NCBI RefSeq assembly: GCF_029168945.1
Contig: NC_083602.1
Location: 45,197,442-45,261,441, forward strand
Length of the DNA stretch: 64,000 nt
Source: Cannabis sativa
Taxonomy: Eukaryota > Streptophyta > Magnoliopsida > Rosales > Cannabaceae
Direction: 5' to 3'
Part shown: in pieces, positions 1-11,443 of the stretch
Position numbering within the stretch: the stretch's first letter is position 1
Layout: each line of letters opens with the position of its first letter
Translations under genes and position numbers: made by a program
The notes under the pieces: model-generated
What the model saw: the letters and a program-made list of their open reading frames with translations, nothing else
Databases searched by the model: none
What the model was told of the DNA's origin: nothing

Positions 1-921
1 ATAATAATATGAAATAAGATAATATATTTATAATTTTACTATATAAAAGTTATAATTTTAAGTAGCTATTTCTTATAATACTAAAAAAAATTAAATTAGC
101 CGTGCGAAAAACGGTTATATTACTTAATTTTATATAAAATAGATATATATTTTTAAAATTTTATCTACTTTTGAATATTGTTGTATACTTCTAAACATGT
201 TGTGTATATTTAATTTTAGACCTGATTTACTTTTATTTTTTTATTATTAATTACCGTATGATCAGTTTAATTATTAATAAGTAAAAAAAATCAAGACTAT
301 ATATATTGAAGATATGTATATAGTGAATGTTAAAGGTGAGAAAGAGTAGACCTACTCCAAAGACTCTAACTTTTTGTATGCTTTCACTTTACTATTTGCC
401 AAAGCTTTTCGGCCATGCCAATATATTTTGATTACCACAATAATAAGCAAATATGGCCTTAGGTTTGATGAAACTGGCCCAAGTCAAAAGAATTCTCTCC
501 TTGTTCTGTTATCAACTAATTTTTTCAATGTGTATTTAAGCATATCAAATTAGTAGGAATTAATAGTCATTTGTTTGTTCACTTTTGATGATATGAAAAT
601 ATATAGAAGAGGAAGGGCCTTACAAGGGTGCTAGCTTGATGGTTTTTATTTTCTTTTTCATTTCCATGATCATTTTCATACTTTTTAGGCTTTGTCAATA
701 TCAGGCCATGCGACCTTATTATAGAACCTCTATATAAACCATGTGATTAGTTTTATTGCATGTATCATTACAGTTCTTACATTTTCAATTTGGACAGAAA
801 TAAATATGCAGAACATATACCTGTCTTCAAGTCAATTGTGTTCTTGCAAACCAACTCGAGCAGTCATTCTTAAATTATGTTCATGTTGATATCTGAAAAA
901 CACCAATACTACAACCCATAC

Positions 922-968
<47 letters not shown>
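1..968. other. AT-rich non-coding flank
   Basis: No reading frame of convincing length or composition and no recognised element ends are visible. The stretch is dominated by A/T runs and ends in a trinucleotide microsatellite. It is probably ordinary intergenic plant DNA or very old transposon debris. Confidence 0.5.
922..968. repeat. (AAT)n microsatellite
   Basis: About fifteen uninterrupted ATA/AAT units lie directly against the TG end of the copia LTR that starts at 969, so the element either inserted into the microsatellite or the tract grew at its border. Confidence 0.9.
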
Positions 969-1836
969 TGTTAGAGATTTTATTACAATGGAAAAAAATC
1001 AAGCTATTACAACTCTATTGCAATATAATACAAGGACTAACAAAGAGATTAAATAAATGTTACAACACATAATATGTAATATATATATACACTATATATA
1101 TTGTATATATATGTGAAAGGTAGAAGAGAAAACTACAACACATGTAATATAATATATGTATATATATATATAACAAGAGAATAATATATATATAAACAAT
1201 CACTCACAACCTTGAGTGTAGATTAGTGGGGATCACTATGACTTGAACAAGGTATTACACCTTCGTCCAAAAGCTTATTTCCCCTATCTCTAAGCACTAA
1301 GGGAATTCTTTAGGAAATTGCTTTGGGAATTATCAAGCCTTTTAGGGTTTTCTAGCAAAGTGTTTTCTTGATAGAAAACTTCATCTCTTACTCTCAAATG
1401 AGCACCAAAGACCTCCTTTTATAATGTATAGGTGATCACTTAGAATTCAAAATACATAATACTCATTTCTCTCATATAAATGAGTATTAATATAGTTTGT
1501 AACAACTATATTTCATAACATTTGAATTCCATCATCAATTGTGTAACATCTCTTTTATTACACAAAATATGATCAACCAAAAGAAGTTACAAAAATAATT
1601 AATCTTATAACTCCTCTCCATATTACAAAGTGTAGGTTACAACTTTAAGTTAAATAAATTATATGTTACACACAATTTATTTACCAAACACTTAATATAT
1701 ATTATTCATATAATAATATATATTACCACATTTTAACCTATTATTAAATAATATAACAATCCCCAACTAGATTAAAATGTGTGACACACTTGTAACATTT
1801 ATTTAATCAATCAAAATATTATATCAAAATATAACA
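969..1836 (-). repeat. Ty1/copia LTR (element K, 3' LTR)
   Basis: On the minus strand the block starts TGTTATATTTTG and ends TCTAACA, giving the TG...CA ends of an LTR (868 bp). Immediately outside it, at 1837-1850, the minus strand reads CAAAGTGGGGGAA, a typical copia polypurine tract, so this is the 3' LTR of a minus-strand element. A minus-strand TATA-like motif (TTATAAAAGGA) lies at about 1411-1423. No partner LTR is in the window, so the boundaries rest only on the TG/CA ends and the PPT. Confidence 0.5.
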
Positions 1837-2333
1837 TTCCCCCACTTTGATTGAATAAATATACACTTTCAAAGAAGTCTTGCTTAGGTGCATTAGGTAA
1901 AATGTCTTTCGACTTGAATTTTACCTTAGTGTAGTTACCACAAAGTTTGATGAAATTTTGGTTGCCGTAGCATTGAACCACTATTCCTTTAGTACAAACC
2001 GGTGATGTCTCGCTCTTGCACCGTTAATGGTCATGTGCAAAATTCCAATTCATGGAATCTCTAGAGAATACTCCGAATTCTCATAAGAGGCAGCACCACC
2101 TCTAGTCCATATAGGTGAAGTTTTAGTGTCTCACCACTCTTTAGACACTTCTTAAGCTTAAGTGAGTTTTCTTAAGCTTAAGCTCCATTAAAAAACCTTT
2201 CGGTTTTAACCCTCAATTTTCACAACATGTACTCATCCATAGATAGGACAATTGAGCACCACATTCACTCCATTGACTTATTATTACCTATTGAACTTAA
2301 GATTAGATTTTTACTAGTGTTAAGATAGGTTAC
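1837..2333 (-). mobile_element. Copia element K internal remnant
   Basis: This is the segment upstream of the K polypurine tract (1837-1850). It should hold the end of a copia pol or 3' untranslated sequence, but I cannot read a recognisable RNase H in it. It is cut at 2333 by the TG end of element A, which suggests that A inserted into K; the five bases before A are gttac, and no matching duplication can be tested because A is truncated on its other side. Confidence 0.35.
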
Positions 2334-3026
2334 TGTTGACTTCGCTTTTAGCCAACGACAATGAGTCTTTTTGATAAGCGATAAACGATATGTCGTAATA
2401 AGAATTTGTAATAAAGGAATAATAAGACACAGAAATTTTATAGAGGTTCAGCCCCAAGCAGTTCGGTAATACCCTATTCCTCGTTAGTTGTATTGACTTA
2501 AGAATAAGGAAGAAGATTCATTTTCTTATAGCTCTTACAATAATATCTCTGAATATATAATTCTTAGATAGCCTTAGCTTATAGCATTTCGACGTACAAT
2601 CTCTCGGATTATAGTTTTTTGATCAATCCCTTGCCCAGTGAACATTCCTCACTATTTATAAGGCTAGAAACTTGAGGATGAAGAGTTTCTGCTCTCGTTA
2701 CAATGTGCATAAACAGAAAGATCGTGTGATCAATTCTGAATGCAAGGATCGTGGGATTGAGGCGGAATACACCGATAGTGGGATCGTGTGTATGCCACAT
2801 CCACGCAAGTTGATCCCTGAGTTATAGGTATTGAGCTGGCGACTCATGATGCGTTAAGCTGAATTCGCTAAGTGTTGCTCATTCTGCACGGCTCGCCGAG
2901 TATTCCATTTTGGATATGCCAGCGAGGCATCCTGCTCGGCATGTTGATCCGAACAGATGCTCTAAGTAGAGTCCACGTGTCACCATTCTCGTGATGCCAT
3001 GTCAGAGTTCCAAATTTGGGATGACA
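2334..3026 (-). repeat. Element A 3' LTR
   Basis: Complete 693-bp LTR, minus strand TGTCATCCC... to ...AAGTCAACA. It matches 10906-11443 over its first 538 bp on the plus strand. Minus-strand TATA motif TTATAAATAGT is near 2652-2662. Confidence 0.85.
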
Positions 3027-3040
3027 TTTTACCCCCAAGT
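3027..3040 (-). other. Element A polypurine tract
   Basis: The minus strand reads ACTTGGGGGTAAAA directly before the TG of the 3' LTR, the expected position and composition of the plus-strand primer of reverse transcription. Confidence 0.75.
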
Positions 3041-3321
3041 CTGTACGGGACCTCCAAGGTTGCGTGTAGACTTTTTTCGAGCTGGCTCTGCCTTTGTATG
3101 GGGACACGTGTTGAGCATGACCGTTCGAGACTCGTTGTGAAGCTGCCTGGGAGTCCCTTCGGTTTTCGGCTAATTAATGCTCTGAAAATTAATATTTTGA
3201 AAATCCAAATTTCTCTCTCCACGGCTGACGGTTGCACTCAATTACTTTTGATTTCCCATATTTGCTTTTAAGGCAGAAAGCCGAGGCGTCTAAGGTTCCT
3301 TTACGTACAGTTACCCTTTTG

Positions 3322-3331
3322 CCTATAAATA
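3322..3331 (+). promoter_or_regulatory. TATA box for the antisense gene of A
   Basis: TTTTGCCTATAAATAC lies about 300 bp inside the left LTR on the plus strand, 518 bp before the first ATG of the antisense gene. Element D has the same arrangement (TTTTTGCCTATAAAAG at 42846-42859), so the motif is shared by two diverged elements and is a credible separate promoter. Confidence 0.55.
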
Positions 3332-3848
3332 CTTGGAGTATTGGCACATTACCTCATTTCATCACCCTTCGTTGTTAAGTAAACTTTTAGAGCGAAAAGA
3401 GAAAATTTTCTAGCTTCAGAGTTGCCAAAGTGCCTACAGACGATTGCTTGCTTGCTTGAACCCGGACATTCGAATATTTGATTAAGTTTCTAGTTCCCTT
3501 TATGCTTTTCCTTTGCATGATTACGCTTTGAATGTAACTTCGTTGTAGAAAGAACACTTTAGGAAACCCTAGGGTTTGAAACTTCTGCGACTCTTCTTTT
3601 CCATATCCTTGTGTTAGCTCTCAGCCGTCAGGCTTATTTTAGAACTGCATTGTGTCTGTTTTCCATTTTGCTTATTCCAAGCTTCATGAACTTTTTTGCC
3701 CTAAGTCAAGAAAACTTTATGACTTCTTAAGTTTAGACTTTTCTTTGAACATGGTCGTTCTTTAATCTGTTGGGTACTCCCGGTTGGTATATTTTCTTGT
3801 TTTTCGTTTGATACTCTGTCCAACACTCATCTGTGTTGTCTTTTGTAG

Positions 3849-6560
3849 ATGAACCCAGGTGAGTCTTGGGAGCCCGAGCATCAAATCAACCAGGAGCTGC
3901 TTCAACTTCTGCACGAAGTCCACCCTCGTCTTCGTGCTAACTCTCCTTCTGATTCCGTACCTAGCCATAGGATGATGGTTCGTACGAAGAAAACCACGCG
4001 TCTGGCTGACGCTTCTGACCCCCAAGTGGCTCGGCTCGCCACTCTGCCCGACGCCAAATAGGATTTGGCGGTCCCAATGGAGGAGGATCGTGAGGGGGAC
4101 GCTGAAGTACAGGAGGTTGAGGAGCTGGACGAGGCGCGTCCGGACAGCCCTCCCGCTGCTGAAGGAGAGGAAGAGATTGAACCCCCTAACTTTGGGGAGT
4201 ACAATGAGGCTGGGCAGCCAGTTGATGCTGACGGGGACGTCCTGGTAGAGGGCTTTGACTACGTCAGTGAGGAGCTTGCTGAGGCGGTTCCTCACAGGAG
4301 GCATGGTGCCTTGGGCGCCAAGTGGGTAAGTCCTCCGTCCAAGATTTCGGAGGCACGCCTCTGCACTCTCGACCAGGACGGATACCTGGGCGAGCTGGAC
4401 TACTACATTCCCGCCCACGACAATCGTGCGACAAACCCTGATAAGGGGATGTGTGCCTGGTCGGGGCTCACGGCCAGCAAGGGGCGCTGATGCCCTTGCA
4501 TAAGTACTTCCAGGATGTGGCGGACTTCTTCAGCCTCTGCCCGGCCCAGATTACTCCCAAGGGCATTAAGTATTTGTCCGCTCTCTTCATCCTCTACGCT
4601 TCTCAAGGATGGGATGCTCCCTCTCCCCACGAGGTCGCTTGGTTCTTCGACCTGAAGTCTACCCCAAAGCAAGGCAGGTCGGGGTATTTTTACTTCTCTC
4701 AGCCAGGCTTCAAGTGGTTGAGCGGGACGAACCACAAGGCCATTAGCGAAATAGGGCGTTTTGTTGATGAGTACTTCATGGTGAAGGACCCGAGCATCAC
4801 CCGGACTTGGTTTCAGCAGATCCCGACATATCACCATCCTCCCCTCACTCTTGCTCTTAGGGATAGAGCTCAAAAACTTGTCCGGTTACCGGAGGAAGAT
4901 CGGAACATCATCCATTTGACCTCTGATGAGACTCCGGTGCAGTATGGGCTTTACCCAGAGGACTTTTCTCCTAAGTCCGTGACGGGGAAAAAGGGGAAAT
5001 CTGATGTTGCCTGGCCCGAACGAGCTAATAAGGAGGATGAGCTCATTCAACTTAAGCGTGAAGCTAAGTTGAAGGGAGGTGCCCGGGCAAAGCAGTATGC
5101 TCAGGAGCTTATGAATCCTGAAGATGAAGTCAAGGCTGAGGCTGAGGCTCAGCAGGTGACTCCTTTGAAGAGGAAGAAGAAACTCCCGGCCACGCCCAGG
5201 CTTGTTGAACATGCCATTCGCATAAGGGAGCCCATTTCACCTGTTCGACCCTCTCATCCCTATGCTGGAAAAAGGAAGGCTGTTATGTCTGAGATATCAG
5301 GTTATGATAGACTTCTGACTTTCTAGGCGGGCAATCACTCTGCGCTTTACTTCTTTTTCAGATTCTTGACTTTCATGCTTTGTATTTTCTGCTAGTTTGT
5401 GCTAACCATGCCGTTTTTGTTCTGTGCAGACATGTCTCGGCAGATGATTGACACTCTGAGGAAGAGGATGGGCAGAAGTTCCAGCGCCTCCCCTCCGGCC
5501 AAGAAGTCTAAGGGCAGAGAGGGGTCTTTAGAGAAGAGACCTTCTGAAGAGGTTATTAACCTTTTCGAGGAGTTGACTGCTGCGAATCCTTCCACTCCCA
5601 AATTTGCCAAGTCTAAGGAGTCTGGGCCACCAACAACAGGATCCGAACTGGTTAGGAGGATCCCTGAGCGGGTGTAGGCACAAACTCCACCCGTACCCGT
5701 GTTGCCTGAGGCCAAGAAGGGCAAGGAGGTGCTGGCTCACTACATGAACCGGCTGGTTCCCGAGGTCACTGAGCAACTGGCTGGTGCTGACAACGACTCA
5801 TCTCTGGATGTGTTGGTGGGCGGAGTCTTGAAGGAGCTCACCAGGGTTAGTCTTTTTTGATATTTCCCTTTTAACTTTTCACACTTAGTTCCATATGCTG
5901 ACTTTTTCCTTTATGCAGGCCGGTTTGAAGTTGGCTTACACCTACTCCCGGGCTAAATCTGCTACTTCCAAGAGTGCGGCTCTGTTCGACACCTTGAGGG
6001 CAGAGGCAGACTTGGCCAAGAAGGAAGCTGAGGAGGCCAGGGCGGAGACTGCAACTGTTCGTCATGAGTATGGTGAGGCCAACAAGAAGTTGTTTGCCGC
6101 CGAGAAGAAGATCATCGTTCTAAAAAAGGACCTCGAGGCTTCTGATCGCTTTGAGGAAACCATCGAGACCTTATCTACTGAAGTTGATCGTCTTCAGGAT
6201 GAGAGGAGTTCTCTACGGCAGGTCCTTCTTCGGCTAAAGGAAGATAAGGACGCTCAGGTGGCCGAGGTGGACCGTTTGAAGGAGAAGGTCAATGCTTTGC
6301 AGACTGCCGGCCTCGAGCTCTTCTTTGATTTTTGGATGGCTAATCCCTAGGCCAACTTCGACTACTTGGGCGACGCTAAGGACATGTACCTTGAGTACTA
6401 CGTGGCCCAAGTTGCCTATGGTGGGAAAGAGGTGGCTGCTTCAACTTCCAGCCAAGCTTCTGACCAGGCTGCTGATGCTGCTCCTGCTCGAACAACAGAT
6501 CCTCCTGCTCCAGTTGGCTCAGAAGAACCGAACCAAGAGCCTGGGACTCCAGCTGTTTGA
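3849..6560 (+). pseudogene. Antisense extra gene of Tat element A (Transposase_28-like)
   Basis: Multi-exon reading frame on the strand opposite to gag-pol. It starts with ATG directly after a splice-acceptor-like TTTTGTAG. An acidic N-terminal part (4065-4480) is followed by a domain (4451-4900, from MPLHKYFQDVADFF through FKWLSGTNHK) that resembles the Pfam family called putative gypsy type transposon (Transposase_28). A basic linker and a long coiled coil (5931-6330, rich in Lys, Glu, Ala and Leu heptads) follow. A probable intron is 5846-5919 (GTTAGT...TGCAG), and another ends at about 5429. Damage: in-frame TAG at 4059, one-base frameshift near 4485, TAG at 5675, and TAG at 6348, which interrupts NP/ANFDYLG. 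Function is unknown. Related antisense ORFs are an established feature of Tat-lineage retrotransposons. Confidence 0.75.
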
Positions 6561-6811
6561 ACACTTCTCTTTTTATCTCCTGTTTATATGTATATTATAT
6601 ATATGGCCTCAAGGCCTTTGAGACGTCATGACCGGCCAAGCGGTCTTTAAACTTGGAATTATTTTTCATTTTTTGGACAACGGGCTGATCGGGCAGCTTT
6701 TAATCCCGGTTTTATATGCTCTTGTTATCCTTAATGAATTTCATTCTCTGTTTATAATTGCAGTGCAATTGTGATTGTTTTATGTTTACTAAATGCTTTG
6801 TACAGGTATAG

Positions 6812-6824
6812 GTGCCCCCCAAGT
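6812..6824 (-). other. Internal PPT-like G tract in A
   Basis: The minus strand reads CACTTGGGGGGCAC between the end of pol and the antisense gene, closely resembling this element's own PPT at 3027-3040. A similar tract is at the equivalent place in D (47033-47047). Confidence 0.4.
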
Positions 6825-7203
6825 GACCGAGTAGACGTATGACTCTTGGTCACTTGTCTTTCGCAAATATATTGCTTTTCTGTTCGGTGTTTTGGGTTCG
6901 ACCAAACCTTTTGTACGCATTTTAGGTAAATTATAATCATGCTGATTTTTTCGACTCAATAGAATTGGAAATACTATCTTTATTCTTTTATTGATCGAAA
7001 ATGTATTTGTTACCGTAGTAACTTACATCAAAGCTAGTGATCTAATATGATCTTTTTAGCTTAACATGGCATAAAACAAATAAGAAACTGTAATTTAAAG
7101 TGGTCTACCCGACCTGAGTACTTTGTTTCTAAAGCCTTTGCGCGTAGTCCGCCCAAGAGGCCATTCACTTAGAAGCGAATGTTCAATAGTACTTTAATGT
7201 GGT
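6825..7203. other. Non-coding spacer of A
   Basis: Spacer between the antisense gene and the integrase end. It includes three or four copies of a short repeat related to GTGGTCTACCCGACCTGAGTAC (7100-7120, 7199-7222, 7228-7250, 7256-7277). No coding capacity is evident. Confidence 0.6.
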
Positions 7204-7858
7204 CTACCCGACCTGAGTACTTTTAAATGGTCTATTTGACCTGAGTACTTTGAAGTGGTCTAGCCGACCTGAGTACTCTATTAGTAGTATTTCCATAAAT
7301 GTTCTCCATTCCAATATCGTGGTACTAGAATGAGTTGTATTTTTTTCGTCATACTTACCCAGTTTGTATGCTCCGGAGTCGAGAACTTCGACCACCTGAT
7401 ATGGTCCTTCCCAGTTGGGTCCTAGTATGCCTGACGTGCTGTCTTTGGTGTTTAGGAATACCCTTCTTAGGACCATATCTCGCACAAAGAATTTCTGAGC
7501 TTTGACTTGTTTGTTGAAATACCGAGCTACTTTTTGTTGATGAGCTACCAACTTTAAGTTTGCAGTTGCTCGTTTTCCTTCGATTTCATCAAGTGATTCT
7601 GCAAGAAGTATGTGATTGGTACCTTGATCGTACGTCAACCTTCTGTGGGATGGTGGCTCGAGTTCCACGGGCAGCATAGCTTCATAACTGTACGCCATTG
7701 AGAATGGTGTCTGACCGGTTGCTATTTTTTCTGTTGTACAGTATGACCATAGAACTTCAAGGAGTTCTTCCGGCCAATTTTCTTTGGCATCTTCAAGTTT
7801 CTTCTTTAGTGTATCCTTCAAGGTCTTGTTGACTACTTCAACTTGACCGTTTGCTTGG
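7204..7858 (-). pseudogene. Integrase C-terminal remnant, element A
   Basis: The frame reads in at the catalytic-glutamate region of gypsy integrase (QANGQVEVVNKTLKDTL) and continues through LEVLWSYCTT, GQTPFSMAY and the C-terminal LGPNWEGPYQVVEVLDSGAY signature. It is clearly homologous to 47183-47730 of element D. The zinc-binding HHCC domain and the first two catalytic aspartates are absent because everything upstream was deleted; the preceding sequence belongs to the protease/RT linker and is in another frame. The protein cannot be functional. Confidence 0.85.
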
Positions 7859-8585
7859 GGATGTTAGGATCAATATTCAGGACGTGTGAAATAATAGAGG
7901 GATCGATTCCGACCATATCCGCATGTGAGCAGGCGAAAACATCTAGGTTTTCTCTCAGAAATTTTATCAATTCCGATTTTACTTCGAGCAACAAACCCTT
8001 TCCAATTTTTAGCTTTCTGGCTGGGATAGCTGGATTGATCTCGATCTCTTCTAATTCTTTCATAGGTCCAACATTGCTGCTTGGGTCCCCAAGTCGAGGA
8101 TCCACATCTTCATCCTTGCCTTGGGAAGTTTCCTACTTGGGAATATTTATTCCCTTGTCTGGGCTCTGGCTGGAGGATACTTCCTTCTTAGCCTTGGCCA
8201 CTGCAAGGTTGTAACATTCCCGAGTAGATTGCTGATTCCCTCTAAGACACCCTACCCCGTTTTTGGTTGGAAACTTCAGGCATGAGTGGAATATTGATGT
8301 GACAGCTTTTAAGTCATACAAGGCTAGTCGGCCTAGCATTGCATTAAAGGCTGAAGGAACATCCAATACCAGGAATTGTGCCATGATAGTTATGCTCGTT
8401 GGAGCTTGTCCAACTGTGAGGGGTAGCCGGATTTGTCCTAGAGGTGCAACTCCTTGGCTGGAGAAACCATAGACGGGCTGAAGGCATGGAGTTAAATCCT
8501 TGAGCTGGAGCCCCATCTTCTCGTAAGCAGTCTTAAACAAAATGTTTGAAGAAGCTCCATTATCGATCATGGTTCTCGACACCAT
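7833..8585 (-). pseudogene. Protease and start of RT linker, element A
   Basis: Retroviral-type aspartic protease with active-site motif MIDNGASSNILF at about 8565-8530, followed by MLGRLALYDLKAVTS as in other gypsy proteases. A stop near 8133 is followed by a second segment ending in HVLNIDPNIP at about 7860. In element D this position (HVLNVNPDMP) leads straight into RT; here it jumps to the integrase C-terminus. It would have processed the Gag-Pol polyprotein when intact. Confidence 0.8.
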
Positions 8586-8597
8586 TTTATTTGCTAT

Positions 8598-10851
8598 CTA
8601 GACTTCCACGACTAGCGGGTCGTTGTGCAAAAATCTTATCTGGATAGCATCTTCGTCGTTGAATGTTATGGTTGGCTCTCCTGCACGTGGAACTTTGGGC
8701 TTCCTTTCTTCCACGGCCAGGATGACTTCTTCCTGCTCGTATTGAGCTATTCGGGCATATCTTTCTCGAGCTTTGCCCATGTCTCCAGCGATGTGCGGAC
8801 CTCCAATGATGACTTGCAAGTGTCCATCTATTGGCGGAGGCATCAGATCCTGGTTATTCTGACCTTGGTTGGCCTTGACGTACTTCTGTAAGTGCGGGTT
8901 GTTTTTCTTGATCAAAAGTTCTATTTCCCACTTCAAGTTGTAGCATTCGTTGGTGTTGTGGCCGTAGTCTCCGTGGAACTGACAAAACTTTGTCATGTCC
9001 CTTTTGCTGGTATCTTTCTTCATGGGCCCGGACTTCTTGTACAGAATTAGCGACTGAGTCGCTATATACACACTTTCTATATCTTCAGTTAAGATAGTGA
9101 ATGCAGTGTGTTTGGCGTGATCACGGGGAGTCTGTCCAGGTTTTTCGGTGAACTTTCCCTTCTTCCCGTTTCCTTGCTTATGGTTGTTGTCTGAACACTT
9201 GCCACTTGAATTGCGGGAATATTGGGGAAGCTGGGCGGACGTTCCAGTAGAAGGAGCCTTCATTTTGCTCGGCTTTTGCTCACCTTCTGCTCGAGGAAAG
9301 GTTTCTTCGAGCTTGATGAAACCTTCAGCTCGGTCAAGGAAATCACTCATTGAGTCGACCGGTCCATTTTTCCTTATGTCCTTCCACAGTTAGCCAAGGA
9401 CTTCAATGCCCCCAGTATCGCGGATAACTTTCCATCCTCGGTTACCCGTGATACCTTGGACGCTTCCGTCATGAATCTGCTGATGTATACCTGAAGTGGC
9501 TCACCTGGTCGTTGTTTTACTTCGACCAAATCTCCCAGATGCAATGGGAGTTGGCGTGAGGAAGAGAATTGTGCATGGAATTTCGAAGAGAAGGTTTTCA
9601 TGAACTAAACTTTCTAGGAGCCAACTTGAAATACCACTACTGTGCAGCTTCCGACAGAGTGGTGGGGAAGATTCTGCAACATACGTCTCCTCGTACCCCT
9701 TGTAAATCCATTTGCATCTCAAAATACTTGAGATCGGAGAGAGGATCTTCTCTCCTAGTGTACATCTTCCACGTTGGCATCTTGAACTTGTGAGGTAGTG
9801 GCAGGAGATTGATCTCTGGTGAGAAGGGAGTTTCGCGTGCACGGTCTAATTCAAGATCGTTCTTACGCTGCCCGGCCATGCCAGGAATTATATTCTTCAG
9901 TTCGTCGAGCTGGGCTTGTACAGCTGTGCTGACTTGATTGGCGTTCTGGTCGGGTTGGATTACGTCAGCGTCTTTCTGAGGGGGGGTTTGAGTATGGGCT
10001 CCGGACTTCACGTTCGTTGTAGTATTCTGCTCGTGTGTTCCCCTTCTTCTGTTTAGGTCGTCCCTTAGGTCATGGGTTGTTCCCAACCTATCGAACAGAG
10101 AAGAACCTGGCTACCTTAGCGATTGGTTCGCTTGGCTGGCAGGTGGAATGGCTCCATTATTTTGCGTGGATCCGTCGAGCATGACCCCTCCAGATGAATT
10201 CCCAGACAAGGTCTGTCCGCCTACCTCTTGGCCTACGAGTGGAACTCGTGACCGGGGATTGGACGGCTCACTGTTGGTTGTCTGGGATGCATTCAATGTT
10301 GGGTCATCCTTGGTTTCTGCCAGGGGAATGACGCTCTGTGTTTGCTAGCCTACAGTCTGATAGGCTCTTCGTATCAGCACAGTGGCTTGCCGACTTTGAT
10401 CTTCGATTTCTGCATGGTGAGCCCTTAATGCCTCCATCTCTTTGTCCCTCCACTCAGCGAACATACGCCTCTGTTCGTCAAACGTGAGGTTTACTGCGGC
10501 ACGCAATTTCTCCTGATCGTGATGCAGGGTATTATTGTGACCCTGCATGAGTCCGAGTGCAGCGCGGAGGTTTTGCAATTCGGTTGCGTCTCCGATGGTC
10601 GTCTGGGCGTTGATGCCTGGTGGAACAGTCGTGTTATGAATGCCCTGGCTGTGTGGAGAACCGTTGTTTTCGGTCTCTTGCACACCAGGCGCTGTTTCAG
10701 TAACAGGAGTTGTCCCACCATTCACCACGCTTCCCGTCTGTCCAGGATTGACAGCGGGTGGAACCCTTGAACTCCCTGGGTCCTGCAACGTCGGATCCAG
10801 CGTCTGTGAGTTTGCTTGGTCGGACAGGCCTCTACGAGTTTGTACCATCAT
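8598..10851 (-). pseudogene. gag of element A
   Basis: Starts MMVQTRRGLSDQ, 54 bp downstream of the LTR on the minus strand. A Pro/Thr/Gly-rich N-terminus with a short helical stretch (AALGLMQGHNN) comes first. The retrotransposon gag core follows (about 9500-9900: PHKFKMPTWKMYTRREDPLSDL, then GDLVEVKQRPGEPLQVYISRF). Near 8945-8985 there is a zinc motif CQFHGDYGHNTNEC, a C-x2-H-x4-H-x4-C variant shared with D. Stops or shifts near 10345, 10111, 9637 and 9374 break the frame. The intact protein would form the virus-like particle and bind the RNA. Confidence 0.8.
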
Positions 10852-10884
10852 GTCGAGTATTGAAAAGAGCGATTTGTGATTCTT

Positions 10885-10902
10885 CTCTCAATGAAAGCAC
10901 CA
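10885..10902 (-). other. Primer binding site, element A
   Basis: The minus strand reads TGGTGCTTTCATTGAGAG three bases after the 5' LTR. The TGG start pairs with the CCA end of a tRNA, and the same 18 bases occur at 53171-53188 in D. I do not assign the tRNA species. Confidence 0.75.
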
Positions 10903-10905
10903 AAA

Positions 10906-11443
10906 TGTTGACTTCAATTTTAGCCAATGACAATGAATCTTTTTGATAAGCAATAAACGATATGTTGTAGTAAGAATTTGTAATAAAGCAATAATAAGAC
11001 ACAGAAATTTTAAAGAGGTTCAGCCCCGAGCAGTTGGGTAATAGCCTAATCCTCGTTAGTTGTATTGACTTAAGAATAAGGATGAAGATTCCTTTTCTTA
11101 TAGCTCTTACAATAATATCTCGAATATATAATTCTTAGATAGCCTTAGCTTATAGCGTTTCGGCGTACAATCTCTCGGATTACAGTTTTTCGATCGATCC
11201 CTTGCCCAGTGAACATTCCTCACTATTTATAGGGCTAGAAACTTGAGGAGGAAGAGTTTCCTCTCTCGTTACAATGCGCATAAATAGAAAGATCGTGTGA
11301 TCAATGCTGAATGCAAGGATCGTGGGATTGAGGCTGAATACACCGATAGTGGGATCGTGTGTATGCCACATCCACGCAAGTTGATCCCTGAGTTATAGGG
11401 ATTGAGCTGGAGACTCATGATGCGTTAAGGTGAATTCGCTAAG
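10906..11443 (-). repeat. Element A 5' LTR, truncated
   Basis: It matches 2334 to about 2876 of the left LTR and stops abruptly after GAATTCGCTAAG; the outer ~150 bp (the beginning of U3) is missing. The minus-strand TATA CTATAAATAG at 11223-11232 is still present. Beyond 11443 the sequence is copia LTR B. Confidence 0.85.

Larger units (their letters stand above)
2334..11443 (-). mobile_element. Element A: Tat-type Ty3/gypsy, RT-deleted
   Basis: The element is bounded by two copies of an LTR (2334-3026 and 10906-11443) in direct orientation. Going leftwards on the minus strand it has PBS, gag, protease, the C-terminal part of integrase, a G-rich tract, an oppositely transcribed extra gene, PPT and 3' LTR. 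The extra antisense gene and the gag zinc motif place it in the Tat lineage. RT, both RNase H domains and the integrase core are missing through one internal deletion. The two LTRs differ at many positions, so the insertion is clearly older than element D. The right-hand (5') LTR is cut short at 11443. Confidence 0.85.

Noticed and set aside
4403..4873. 156-codon minus-strand frame within A
   Set aside because: Shadow of the antisense gene, which has family similarity on the plus strand.
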